In this document: positions 41,573-52,955 of the stretch, piece by piece
Position numbering within the stretch: position 1 is the stretch's first letter
How the letters are laid out: every line of letters begins with the position of its first letter
Source: an uncultured Bacilli bacterium
GTDB lineage: Bacteria; Bacillota_I; Bacilli_A; RF39; UBA660
NCBI GenBank assembly: GCA_934096715.1
Contig: CAKOMQ010000004.1
Location: 1-64,000, forward strand
Direction: 5' to 3'
DNA length: 64,000 bases
Translations under genes and position numbers: made by a program
Notes under the pieces: model-generated
Told to the model about the DNA's origin: nothing
The model's input: only the letters and a program-made list of their open reading frames with translations
The model's database searches: none

Positions 41573-42797
41573 CATTAAGTTTACTTTCTATTTTCATAAG
41601 TCTATTATATTTAGCTATTCTTTCTCCCCTACAAACAGAACCTGTCTTTATAAAAGATAATCCAAATCCAACAGCTAAGTCAGCAATAAATGTATCTTCT
41701 GTTTCTCCACTACGATGAGAAATAATGGTTTTATAATTATTCTTTTTAGCAGTCATAATAGTTTTAACCATTTCTGATACTGTACCAATTTGATTAGCTT
41801 TCAAAAGTATTGCGTTACCTGCTCCAAACTTTATACCTTCTTCTAGCAGTTCTGAATTAGTACAGAAATAATCATCTCCAACTATCATTATCTTATTACC
41901 AACAAGTTTAGTAAGTACTGCTAAACTTTCTATATCCGACTCATGAAAAGGATCTTCTATACTAATTATAGGATAATTCTTTATTAATGATAAATAATAC
42001 TTAATTAAATCATCTGCATTTAACCATTCATTATCTATATGATATACTTTCTTCTCATTATCAAAGAATTCAGTAGCGGCACAATCAAGGGCGATTAAAA
42101 CTTCTTTACCAGGTGTATAATTAGCTTTATTTATAGCTTGCATTATTAAATCTAGTGCATCAGTAGTCTTATCTAGATTAGGAGCAAATCCACCTTCATC
42201 TCCTACATTAGTACTATAACCTTTACTTTTTAAGATATCCTTTAAGGCATGATATACTTCACTACCCACTCTTATTCTTTCACTTTCTCCCTTTACAACA
42301 GGAACAATCATAAATTCTTGAATTTTTAAATTATTATCGGCATGTACTCCACCATTTAAAATATTCATCATTGGAATAGGTAAATTAACTTTACCATAAG
42401 TAATGTATTCATATAATTCTTTATTTTGAAGTTTTGCTAAACATTTTAAACAACATAATGAGACAGGAAGTGTTGCATTAGCTCCCAAATTACTCTTATT
42501 TTTAGTACCATCTAATTTAATTAGAGTTTTATCTATAGTTACTTGATCTATTTCCTTACCAATTAAAGCATTTCTTATAACTGTATTAACATTATTAACT
42601 GCTTTTAAAACTCCCTTACCATTATATCTAGACATATCTCCATCACGAAGTTCAACTGCTTCTTTACTACCTGTAGATGCTCCACTTGGTACACTAGCAA
42701 CTGCACTTACATTATTTGCAAGTGTCATTTCTACTTCTACTGTAGGATTACCCCTACTATCTAATATTTCTCTAGCCTTAATTTCCTTAATATTCAT
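41565..42797 (-). CDS. eno: enolase
   Basis: About 410 residues from the ATG at 42797 (GAGGT 8 bases upstream); the 11 codons before it are not family sequence. Glycolytic enzyme turning 2-phosphoglycerate into phosphoenolpyruvate. Motifs: AREILDSRGNPTVEV, SVPSGASTGSKEA, GGVHADN, NVGDEGGFAPNL, SIEDPFHESD, VGDDYFCTN, LLKANQIGT (catalytic Lys) and ISHRSGETEDTFIADLAV. Slightly shorter than the usual 430 but all catalytic residues are present. Confidence 0.97.
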   Translation of the reverse strand: MNIKEIKAREILDSRGNPTVEVEMTLANNVSAVASVPSGASTGSKEAVELRDGDMSRYNGKGVLKAVNNVNTVIRNALIGKEIDQVTIDKTLIKLDGTKNKSNLGANATLPVSLCCLKCLAKLQNKELYEYITYGKVNLPIPMMNILNGGVHADNNLKIQEFMIVPVVKGESERIRVGSEVYHALKDILKSKGYSTNVGDEGGFAPNLDKTTDALDLIMQAINKANYTPGKEVLIALDCAATEFFDNEKKVYHIDNEWLNADDLIKYYLSLIKNYPIISIEDPFHESDIESLAVLTKLVGNKIMIVGDDYFCTNSELLEEGIKFGAGNAILLKANQIGTVSEMVKTIMTAKKNNYKTIISHRSGETEDTFIADLAVGFGLSFIKTGSVCRGERIAKYNRLMKIESKLNGN

Positions 42798-42880
42798 ATA
42801 CACTACCTCTATATATTTAGTATATCCCAAAATAAATTAAATAAGCAATATCTAAATCAAAAAAAGAAAACTAGTTTACA

Positions 42881-45700
<2,820 letters not shown>

Positions 45701-45742
45701 GATATCACTCCCAATCAGTTTATTATACACCTGTTTAACTAA

Positions 45743-45771
45743 AAAGCACAACTAATACTTTTGTTGTGCCA
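45743..45771 (-). terminator. terminator-like hairpin upstream of uvrA
   Basis: GCACAAC and GTTGTGC pair around a 10-base loop with a T run on the minus strand, about 43 bases before the uvrA start. No minus-strand gene lies upstream, so it may be an attenuator in the uvrA leader or insulate uvrA from stray transcription. Confidence 0.5.
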
Positions 45772-45829
45772 TGTAGATATCTTTTCTACACTATTATTAT
45801 GAACAGTTATTTAAATAATATACAAAGTC

Positions 45830-45838
45830 TGCTATAAT
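45830..45838 (+). promoter_or_regulatory. extended -10 promoter of the DUF1653 gene
   Basis: TGCTATAAT, 15 bases before the start at 45854, with GGTGAT as a weak ribosome site. Confidence 0.5.
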
Positions 45839-45853
45839 TTAATTGGTGATAAG

Positions 45854-46084
45854 ATGGAAGTAGAAGTTGGAAAAACTTATAAACATTTTAAAGGAGGTTT
45901 ATATTTAGTATTAGGTATTGGTAAATATAGCGAAACAGAAGAAGATATGGTTATATATAAAGCTTTATATGGGGATAACTTAATATGGATTAGACCACTT
46001 AATAACTTTATAGAAGTGGTAAATAAAAACGGTCAAAAAAATCGTTTTGAAAAAATAATTATAGAAAGTAAGAAAGAATCATGA
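45854..46084 (+). CDS. DUF1653 protein
   Basis: 76 residues matching DUF1653: VGKTYKHFKGGLYLVLGIGKYSET, VIYKALYGDNLIWIRPLNNF. These small proteins have a beta-rich SH3-like look and no known function. It overlaps the following gene by four bases (ATGA). Confidence 0.88.
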   Translation: MEVEVGKTYKHFKGGLYLVLGIGKYSETEEDMVIYKALYGDNLIWIRPLNNFIEVVNKNGQKNRFEKIIIESKKES

Positions 46085-46785
46085 AGAAATTTTTAATATC
46101 ATTATTAATTATATTACTAGGAATATCTGGATACTATGCATATTATAAAATAGATAATAAGAAAGTTAATGATCAAACTCCAATTAATACTAGTAAATCA
46201 GAAAGAATAGATAATCCCCAAGAAGAAGAAAAAGAAGAAGTCATGGATAATAATCCAATTACTTTAAGCTTATATAAAAATTATAAAGGCGAAGGAAGAA
46301 AAAAGATGACTACCTTTGAAAGTACTTGGACTTATCATAATGACATATCATCTTTTGAAGTGTTTTTTACTAATATAGATAGTATACCTAGTGGTAATTT
46401 TAGAGATAGATTTCAAGAATATTATACTACTTACAGTAATATTGAAAACTATCGTATAGGTTATATTTTAAAATTTAGTATAGATAACATTGAAAAAGAA
46501 TATTTAATAAAGAGTCCTAAAGATACTGAAGAATATTTTAACTACTTAGAAACATATCTTTATGATGATTATCATCGTGAAAAAGGAGCTTGGTATTCTC
46601 ATACTCTTGAGAGCGAAATGAATGATGAAACTATACTTACTTCAATTAAATTAACAAGTGGCAAAGAAGTAGAAAAAATTACTTCTGATATTACTCTTAC
46701 AGCATTTACTTATGATAAAAATAATAGTAACTTTGATATTAATAAGACTAATTCTAAGTATACTATAACTGTTAAGAAAGTATAA
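46081..46785 (+). CDS. membrane-anchored extracellular protein, unknown
   Basis: 234 residues. One N-terminal hydrophobic helix (FLISLLIILLGISGYYAYY) then an Asp/Glu/Lys-rich linker and an extracellular domain with many aromatic residues. There is no lipobox cysteine, so it is an anchored protein rather than a lipoprotein. Family not recognised. Translation is coupled to DUF1653. Confidence 0.7.
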   Translation: MKKFLISLLIILLGISGYYAYYKIDNKKVNDQTPINTSKSERIDNPQEEEKEEVMDNNPITLSLYKNYKGEGRKKMTTFESTWTYHNDISSFEVFFTNIDSIPSGNFRDRFQEYYTTYSNIENYRIGYILKFSIDNIEKEYLIKSPKDTEEYFNYLETYLYDDYHREKGAWYSHTLESEMNDETILTSIKLTSGKEVEKITSDITLTAFTYDKNNSNFDINKTNSKYTITVKKV

Positions 46786-46800
46786 ATATTAACTAAATAA

Positions 46801-46840
46801 AACAAGTATTTTAAGTCCAATTTTAAAATACTTGTTTTTA
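46801..46840. terminator. bidirectional terminator between converging genes
   Basis: AACAAGTATTTTA at 46801-46813 pairs with TAAAATACTTGTT at 46824-46836 and T's follow on both strands. It serves the 46081-46785 gene and the second variable surface gene. Confidence 0.8.
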
Positions 46841-46863
46841 TATGTTTTTCTATAGTAGAATAT

Positions 46864-48435
46864 CTATTCTAAAATAAATGGATTTTCTAGAGAGCCATCT
46901 CCATCAGCAGTAATTTTAACATCATTAGTTAGATAGAAGACTGGGCGCGAACCATACGCACCGACCACAATGTCGCTGTTGAAATAGCCACTACTATCGA
47001 CAAGCCACGCATGAAAGCGACCACCACCAGCCCCATGACGAGAAAGCGCCCATTCATAAGTGCTCTTTGTAGTATCATTATTACTTTGATGCATCCAGCC
47101 TGTCTTTAATAAAGTATAATTAGTGTCAGTACCTGTTGTTAATGCTAACGCACTTGACCCCAATGACAATGCATAATCACTTGCATACATTAAGCCTATC
47201 TTTCCTGTTGGTGTTGTCCATACACCACCATTACAATTTACTGCAGTTTGTCCATAGTTCTTACATAATGTTTCTGATGATGTTTTATGCATTTCATTTA
47301 AGTATATTCCTTTTGGAGAACTTCTATAATAACTAGTATTATTTGTTTGGTCTTCATATGTTTTTGTATTTACTGCACTCCATGTCCAATTTTCTATTTT
47401 ATTTGACCATGTAGTATTTTGTAAATAATCATATGTTGTATTTGTTAAGAAATAACTTCCGTTAAGTCCTTTATACATATCACTGTTTTCCCATGATATA
47501 TCATTGTAAAGATCTGAGTTCCATGCAGTTGATACCAATTGTTTATATTTAATTAGTTTAACATGATTTTCTCCGCTTGCATCTGAGAATACTCCTAATA
47601 CTCTATACATATATTTATCTTGATTTGCTGTACATGTAGATTTATCTGTTGTACCAAAGCATATAAAGTTATTTGGATTTGTACTAGTTCCTACTGCACC
47701 ACTACCTGTATATCTATAACCATCTCCTTCTAGTCCACTTTGCCATAATTTTCCACTTGCGATTAAATGATCTGCTAGTGGTGTTGAATCAGCATGTAGT
47801 TTGCAAGAAAATGCTTTTGTATCCCCGCTTGTATATGGTTCTATATTTATTGTGTATGAATTACCCACTAGTTTATCTTGTGTATTTGCAGTATTTGTTA
47901 CACTACTTGTTAGTGGTATTGATACACTTTGTACTTTTGTTAAGTTTTTGATTTCTCCACTTACTATAATGCCTGTAGTTCCTGCAGTTGTAAGTTCCTT
48001 AAGAGTCATAGTCTTATCTCCAACTACTACTTTAACATCATTATCTGAGTTATCAGTGATTGGAGTTGTTACTGTTGCTGTTACTTTATAATTATAAGTA
48101 CAATCTACTGCTTCATCTCCTTCTGGTAATTGAGCTGTTGCTAATGTATAATTTGGATTAGTAGTTAATGCTAGTCCACTTTCGTTTTCATTAGCATAAT
48201 AAGTCTTGCCTGCATTTGCTTGACTCATTAGATTTGCATCTAAATTTAGATATAACTTAGATGTTTTAATTTGCATTGTTGGATTTCCCAAGCTGTTTGC
48301 TTTACCTGCTACCTTTGCTCCTGTCTTATCGTTGCTCGCATTTATACTAAAGTATGCATATGTTCCACCTACTAATAGTAATAGAGCAAAAGTGAATGCA
48401 ACTACTATTAGTTGCTTTTTTTCTAGTTTTTTCAT
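46864..48435 (-). CDS. surface protein with hypervariable C-terminal patch, second copy
   Basis: 523 residues, paralogue of 13799-15346. The signal or membrane segment, the N domain up to FSCK and the C-terminal domain from WQSGLEGDGYRY are almost identical in wording. A middle stretch (EDQTNNTSYYRSSPKGIYLNEMHKTSSETL and the next residues) differs and is a little longer. Residues about 465-500 (46936-47043) are the GC-rich patch, with replacements at many codons relative to copy 1. The sequence then resumes at RPVFYL. It has its own promoter, a long leader with nine consecutive G's and an intrinsic terminator just before the start codon. Expression may therefore be switched or attenuated. Confidence 0.8.
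   Translation of the reverse strand: MKKLEKKQLIVVAFTFALLLLVGGTYAYFSINASNDKTGAKVAGKANSLGNPTMQIKTSKLYLNLDANLMSQANAGKTYYANENESGLALTTNPNYTLATAQLPEGDEAVDCTYNYKVTATVTTPITDNSDNDVKVVVGDKTMTLKELTTAGTTGIIVSGEIKNLTKVQSVSIPLTSSVTNTANTQDKLVGNSYTINIEPYTSGDTKAFSCKLHADSTPLADHLIASGKLWQSGLEGDGYRYTGSGAVGTSTNPNNFICFGTTDKSTCTANQDKYMYRVLGVFSDASGENHVKLIKYKQLVSTAWNSDLYNDISWENSDMYKGLNGSYFLTNTTYDYLQNTTWSNKIENWTWSAVNTKTYEDQTNNTSYYRSSPKGIYLNEMHKTSSETLCKNYGQTAVNCNGGVWTTPTGKIGLMYASDYALSLGSSALALTTGTDTNYTLLKTGWMHQSNNDTTKSTYEWALSRHGAGGGRFHAWLVDSSGYFNSDIVVGAYGSRPVFYLTNDVKITADGDGSLENPFILE
46936..47043 (-). other. putative variable repeat 2 (DGR-like), GC-rich patch
   Basis: 108 bases bounded by the same LSR and RPVF codons as 13868-13978. 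It is GC-rich against a very AT-rich background, with codons such as CGC, GCG and GTC rare elsewhere in the gene. About two thirds of the codons differ from copy 1, while both flanks are conserved. There is no hairpin downstream like that of copy 1, only the bidirectional terminator. Confidence 0.65.
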
Positions 48436-48459
48436 AATACCTATCCTTTTCTATATACT

Positions 48460-48483
48460 AAAAAAAGACTATTGCTAGCCTTT
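48460..48483 (-). terminator. intrinsic terminator inside the leader, before the start codon
   Basis: On the minus strand AAAGGCTA, GCAA and TAGTCTTT form an 8-bp stem with a GNRA loop, followed by seven T's, and end about 25 bases before the ATG at 48435. It would stop transcripts before the gene unless disrupted. Confidence 0.65.
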
Positions 48484-48514
48484 AATCATTCTATACACTT
48501 CAGTTTGTTTCTTG

Positions 48515-48523
48515 CCCCCCCCC
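48515..48523 (-). repeat. homopolymer tract of nine G (minus strand)
   Basis: Nine consecutive C on the plus strand, that is nine G in the leader of the second variable surface gene, in an AT-rich genome. Tracts of this kind often slip during replication. Confidence 0.8.
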
Positions 48524-48553
48524 AGTACGCATTCCAGTGTACCGAGAGAGAAC

Positions 48554-48574
48554 TTTATAACTCTAAGTTATAAA
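48554..48574. repeat. leader hairpin
   Basis: TTTATAACT and AGTTATAAA form a perfect 9-bp stem with a 3-base loop in the leader between promoter and G tract. Confidence 0.55.
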
Positions 48575-48623
48575 AATTTCGGGCTAAAATTAATATCAAC
48601 TATCTTCTTTTACTATCAAAATA

Positions 48624-48652
48624 ATCATATCAAATTTGATATAGAATTACAA
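48624..48652 (-). promoter_or_regulatory. promoter with overlapping 16-bp palindrome for the second variable surface gene
   Basis: TTGTAA (48652-48647), 17 bases and TATGAT (48629-48624). The perfect palindrome ATATCAAATTTGATAT (48627-48642) covers the spacer and part of the -10, an ideal repressor site. The leader is about 190 bases. Confidence 0.55.
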
Positions 48653-48661
48653 GTAAATAAT

Positions 48662-49453
48662 CTATTTTTTTAAATTAACATCATAACTATAAGGATATAT
48701 TTCAATGTTATTATTTTTAAATTCTTCTTGTAATTGTTTATAAATTTCTCTTCTTACTGAGAAATGAGAGTATGGAGCACACTCTACTTCAAATCTATAA
48801 ATAAATGTGCATGAATCATTAATTGAGTCAAAGCCTTTTATTACAATATTCTTTTTTACTTCTTTCATAGTAATAATATTTTTATCTATTTTAGTAACTA
48901 TCTTATTAAGTAAATTTATATCTACATCTTTACTAACAGGAAGTTTAAATATTAATAAGCTATTATACATACTATGATTTATTACAGTAGTTATTTGACT
49001 ATTGTTAACAATCATTACTTCTCCAGTATAAGATTGAATTTTAGTGGTTTGTAATCCCAAATCAATTACTTGTCCTTCAAAACCATTAATTGTAACATAG
49101 TCATTTACCATGTAAGCATTATCAAATATTATCTTGATACCACTTAATAGATTTTTAACTGTATCTTGCAAGGCAAGACCTAAAACTGCTCCAGCAATTC
49201 CTAGAGATGCTAAAATACTTTTAGTATTAACTTCAAATACATTAAGAATACTTATAATAGTAATAATAACAATTATATATTTAATTATATTCTTAACTAA
49301 CATAAGTACAGTCTCTTGTCTTTTCTTTAAAATTGATTTAATCGGTTTGCTATTAATATTTTTAACAACTCTTTTTATAATAAGAGAGACTATTAAATAT
49401 ATTGCATAAGCAACTACTATGTATATTAATGGTAAATATGCTTTCTCACTCAT
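48662..49453 (-). CDS. small-conductance mechanosensitive channel (MscS family)
   Basis: 263 residues with three predicted helices. The pore-lining helix is recognisable as LASLGIAGAVLGLALQDTVKNLLSG, rich in Gly and Ala. The beta domain follows (NDYVTINGFEGQVIDLGLQTTKI, VMIVNNSQI). It relieves turgor on osmotic downshock. It overlaps the upstream DUF308-like gene by one base. Confidence 0.93.
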   Translation of the reverse strand: MSEKAYLPLIYIVVAYAIYLIVSLIIKRVVKNINSKPIKSILKKRQETVLMLVKNIIKYIIVIITIISILNVFEVNTKSILASLGIAGAVLGLALQDTVKNLLSGIKIIFDNAYMVNDYVTINGFEGQVIDLGLQTTKIQSYTGEVMIVNNSQITTVINHSMYNSLLIFKLPVSKDVDINLLNKIVTKIDKNIITMKEVKKNIVIKGFDSINDSCTFIYRFEVECAPYSHFSVRREIYKQLQEEFKNNNIEIYPYSYDVNLKK

Positions 49454-50109
49454 TATTCACCTTTAGTATCTTTTTTCTTCTTAGATGTAGTTTTCTTAGT
49501 AGACTTCTTAGTATCAGTCTTTTTCTCTTCCTTAGGTTCTTCTTTTTCTTCAACTATTTCTGCTTCAATAACTTCATTAATAATAGATTCTTTAAAATTA
49601 TCTCTAAACATAATAGATTCAATTATTTCAATAACTGAGTAAATCATTATTAATAACCCTATTATATTAAAGATATCTTTATCTAATATAATTACTACTC
49701 CTAGAGTCATTACAATAATAGACATTATAAGTAAAGACCAGAATTTACCTTTAGTATAACTAGAACTTATAGCTTGAATAAATCTATTAATACCTGCAAG
49801 TAAAATAAATCCACCTAAGAAAAATCTTGATATAGTTATAAATGCATCTGATAATACAATGATTAAGATACCTAATACAACATCTACTAGACCAAATCCA
49901 AATTCATCATATGATAAAGCCATATTATTTAATTTCTTAGAATAATAACTCCATAATTTATATACTCCAAGTGCAATAATAATTGTTCCTAGTACATAGG
50001 ATATAAAATTAATTACTCCATTAAAATCAATAAATAATACTAAACCTAATATAAATAATAATATAGATACTAGTATTGATGATATTTCAATTTTCTTACT
50101 TGTTTTCAT
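49453..50109 (-). CDS. DUF308 membrane protein with basic C-terminal tail
   Basis: 218 residues. Six helices in two-helix repeats as in DUF308/HdeD proteins, then a long charged tail alternating Glu-rich (EEKEEPKEEKK) and Lys/Thr-rich stretches. The tail is likely cytoplasmic. Function unknown. Co-transcribed with the MscS gene. Confidence 0.75.
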   Translation of the reverse strand: MKTSKKIEISSILVSILLFILGLVLFIDFNGVINFISYVLGTIIIALGVYKLWSYYSKKLNNMALSYDEFGFGLVDVVLGILIIVLSDAFITISRFFLGGFILLAGINRFIQAISSSYTKGKFWSLLIMSIIVMTLGVVIILDKDIFNIIGLLIMIYSVIEIIESIMFRDNFKESIINEVIEAEIVEEKEEPKEEKKTDTKKSTKKTTSKKKKDTKGE

Positions 50110-50160
50110 AATCTATCCTCCTACTAGGATTATACCACAAGATAAATTATTTTTGCATAT

Positions 50161-50183
50161 AAAAAGCTTCATTTCTGAAGCTT
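50161..50183 (-). terminator. terminator of the jelly-roll protein gene
   Basis: AAAGCTTCA, GAAA and TGAAGCTTT then T-rich on the minus strand, directly after the stop codon. Confidence 0.75.
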
Positions 50184-50696
50184 TTATTGATTATATACAG
50201 GTACTAAAGTTACATATGCATTTAGTGAGTCTGCTGGTAATACTATATTCGTAGATATAGCACTAGCTCTTAATGAGATAACATCTCCACTATTTAAATT
50301 AAGTATAACACTACCGTCTGTACTTCCAGCAGCTGTTAAAGATATTCTAGTAGTTGGTACTTCAACACCATTAACATATATACTTACTGCACTACCTGCT
50401 GTACTACTAGCATTTATACCATAGTTAAGTAAATATGTTCCACCATTATTTACTGTCATTCCAGTTGATGTAACAGTTGAATTTTTAAACGCTTGTGGAT
50501 TACTAAAATTTATTGGAGTATTCACAGCAGTAATTGTTTGAGTTGCAGTATTTAATAGTTCTGCAACTGCCATACTGCTAGTTGGAAGTATTCTTGTTAC
50601 ATCTCCTTGACAACAACAACCTACTCCACCACCATTTCTAACTATATTTTGTGCTCTACTAAGAGAGTTATTTTTGCAACAATTTGCCAATATCAT
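50184..50696 (-). CDS. BclA/TNF-like jelly-roll surface protein, probable
   Basis: 170 residues. Short N terminus with clustered cysteines (NCCKNN, GCCCQGD) and no signal peptide. About 120 residues of alternating small and hydrophobic residues follow, in the style of the BclA/C1q/TNF-like trimeric domain (GGTYLLNYGINASSTAGS, VSIYVNGVEV, ILNLNSGDVISLRAS). In spore formers such domains tip exosporium filaments; here the collagen-like stalk is missing. Probably a surface or coat-associated trimer. Single gene with its own terminator. Confidence 0.7.
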   Translation of the reverse strand: MILANCCKNNSLSRAQNIVRNGGGVGCCCQGDVTRILPTSSMAVAELLNTATQTITAVNTPINFSNPQAFKNSTVTSTGMTVNNGGTYLLNYGINASSTAGSAVSIYVNGVEVPTTRISLTAAGSTDGSVILNLNSGDVISLRASAISTNIVLPADSLNAYVTLVPVYNQ

Positions 50697-50755
50697 TCAC
50701 CTCTACTATATAATATGAAATTATAATAATAGTAAATAATTTATATACCCAAAGA

Positions 50756-50786
50756 AAAACTTAGCATATAATATTAGCTAAGTTTT
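50756..50786 (-). terminator. terminator of the lipoprotein gene
   Basis: AAAACTTAGC and GCTAAGTTTT pair around an 11-base loop, with T's on the minus strand. The arm overlaps the stop codon. Confidence 0.7.
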
Positions 50787-51312
50787 ATTCAAATTCTACA
50801 GTATTTGCCCATTTAATAAATGTATCACTGTAATCAGATTTATCTTTCTTATTACAAGCAAAGTTTAATAACCAGAAAGCATCATCAGTTTTATATACAA
50901 CTCCCATATAATAGAAATCTTTACCAGATACTTCTTTTTCATAAGTAAAATAAATATACTTATTACTATCACTTGTATATAATTTAGAATCTAATTTATT
51001 AGAAGTTAATACTGCTTTAGCATAATCTTCTAGTGAAGATTTACTACTTAAGTTAGTTCCATCTAATTCTTTAAATCCTTGTTTTAAAGCAGTTACTATA
51101 GCTTCTTCAGATTCATAATAGTTTGTTAAACTAGCAATATCTTTTTTATAAAAATCACTTGGTATAGTAATTTTCATACCGTTATCACTATAAACTTTGT
51201 CTTTCTTTTCACTAGCTTTTGGTGTATCACTAGTATCATCACTAAATAATGAACAACCTTGAATACCAAATAGTAACATCATACAAGCAAATAAACTTAA
51301 AAATTTCTTCAT
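50785..51312 (-). CDS. lipoprotein, unknown
   Basis: About 175 residues starting at the ATG at 51312. The strong AAGGAGG lies inside the longer reading and therefore fixes this start. The signal peptide MKKFLSLFACMMLLFGIQGC ends in a lipobox cysteine. The mature protein has a Ser/Asp/Lys linker and a compact domain (MKITIPSDFY to WANTVEFE) like those of small stress-related lipoproteins. No family assigned. Confidence 0.8.
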   Translation of the reverse strand: MKKFLSLFACMMLLFGIQGCSLFSDDTSDTPKASEKKDKVYSDNGMKITIPSDFYKKDIASLTNYYESEEAIVTALKQGFKELDGTNLSSKSSLEDYAKAVLTSNKLDSKLYTSDSNKYIYFTYEKEVSGKDFYYMGVVYKTDDAFWLLNFACNKKDKSDYSDTFIKWANTVEFE

Positions 51313-51383
51313 AATATTCCTCCTTGAAATCATTATAATTCATTTAAAAACTACTTGCAAGTAAATAACCAATAGTTTCTATT

Positions 51384-52955
51384 TTATCTTATAGCATCTA
51401 CTTTATAAACAAATATTGTTTCACTTGCGTTATTAGAAGCATAACCATTATAGTTTTTAGATAATGTAGTTAAACTTTTTACAGTACTTACCTTTTCAGA
51501 AATAATATTAGAATATTTTACTAGTTCATTTATACCTTCTTCATTGAATCTATTAGCGCCTTCTAGTACTTGTTTACTACCATTTTTTAATAGTTTAGAA
51601 TTTTCACTTAACGCTTTAGTACCTTGATTTATCTTTTTAGTATTACTATTTATAAGAGTCATATTCTTATCTAAACTATTAGTACCTACATATAGTCTAT
51701 CTATATTAGTAACAAGTAGATCTAGAGAAGTATTAACTTTTTCTACTAAAGTTTTAGTACTATTTGATAATGAGTTAATGGCATTAGTATTATTATCTAA
51801 TAACATAACTAGTTCAACTGTATTTTTAACATTTAATAAATTTACATCTGTACCAGTATAGTTAGCTAATGAATTAGTTTGATAAATTGTTAATAATTCT
51901 TCATAAGTCATATTGGTTTTACTAATTAAAGTATTTCTTGTAGAATTGTTCTTTGTAAGTAATTCTCTTAAACCTTCTTCATTAGAACTAGCAGTTACCA
52001 TTCTATTTAATTCATCTTTACTATCAATAATACTTTGTTTTAATAATAAAATATTATTACTTAAATCTCCTGTTTTACTATTTATTTGATTAATATATCC
52101 ACTTATAGCATTCATATTATCACTTAGTTTTTTAGTACTATTTTCTAAAGTTTTATTACTATCATCTAGAGTTCTAATACCATCTATTAGTTTATTCATG
52201 TTATCACTTAGTTTAGTAGCACTAGTAGTTAGAATATCTACTTTATTAAACATACTTAAATCTACATCGCTTAGTAATTTAGGACTAGCTACTATATAGA
52301 AATCATTTGTACTAAAGTTTTTAGTAGTATAAGATAATGTTATAGTATTTAATTTACTCATACTATTTATACTTAAACTTTCATATAATCCTGGAGAAGA
52401 TATCGCAAGTACTGAAGAACGTGTTCCACTATCAACTACTTTACCATTAGTAACTCTAATATTAGAGTTATCTTCATTATTAAGAATAGTTCCTACACTT
52501 ACTACGAATGGAGTATATAAAGTCTTACTATTTAAGTATTTTTTACTATTATTAGTAAATTCAAATTTAATTTTAATATTTCCACTTTTACCAACAATAT
52601 CTTGTGCTTTCTTTTCCTTGCCATCTAAGTAGTAAGTTATTTTAGTACTTATAGGTAATTTATTTTCACTAGTACCTTGATAATAAATATCTTTATTAAG
52701 ATTATTAAAGATTAGTTTATTACCATTTTGAGTAAACGATTCATCACCATTTATATTCATAATATCTTTAAGTTCAGTTTCATCTTCAATACTTGTTTTA
52801 CCATTTAAATATAAATGATTAGTAACAACACTTTTATTTATACTACCATCACTATTTAAGTTAGTATAAACAGATTCACTTTTAGTTAAGGCTCCAACAT
52901 TTAATGGAGTAACTATTAATAAAAGTAATAATAAATAATTTTTAATTTTATTCAT
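51384..52955 (-). CDS. secreted coiled-coil protein partnered with the MMPL exporter
   Basis: 523 residues. A signal peptide ends at about GAL, residue 23. A beta-rich domain follows (ITYYLDGKEKKAQDIVGKSGNIKIKFEF), then a long coiled-coil region from about 230 to 500 with many Ser/Asn/Leu heptads (KLSDNMNKL, SKLLKNGSKQVLEGANRF). The layout resembles the outer domain of YhgE/Pip phage-infection-type proteins, but no C-terminal membrane helices are present. It overlaps the MMPL gene by eight bases and is probably an external partner of that transporter. Confidence 0.7.
   Translation of the reverse strand: MNKIKNYLLLLLLIVTPLNVGALTKSESVYTNLNSDGSINKSVVTNHLYLNGKTSIEDETELKDIMNINGDESFTQNGNKLIFNNLNKDIYYQGTSENKLPISTKITYYLDGKEKKAQDIVGKSGNIKIKFEFTNNSKKYLNSKTLYTPFVVSVGTILNNEDNSNIRVTNGKVVDSGTRSSVLAISSPGLYESLSINSMSKLNTITLSYTTKNFSTNDFYIVASPKLLSDVDLSMFNKVDILTTSATKLSDNMNKLIDGIRTLDDSNKTLENSTKKLSDNMNAISGYINQINSKTGDLSNNILLLKQSIIDSKDELNRMVTASSNEEGLRELLTKNNSTRNTLISKTNMTYEELLTIYQTNSLANYTGTDVNLLNVKNTVELVMLLDNNTNAINSLSNSTKTLVEKVNTSLDLLVTNIDRLYVGTNSLDKNMTLINSNTKKINQGTKALSENSKLLKNGSKQVLEGANRFNEEGINELVKYSNIISEKVSTVKSLTTLSKNYNGYASNNASETIFVYKVDAIR

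Noticed and set aside
48440..48584. c-di-GMP or other known riboswitch in the leader of the second variable gene
   Set aside because: The conserved cores of c-di-GMP I/II and preQ1 riboswitches could not be found; only generic hairpins and a terminator are visible.
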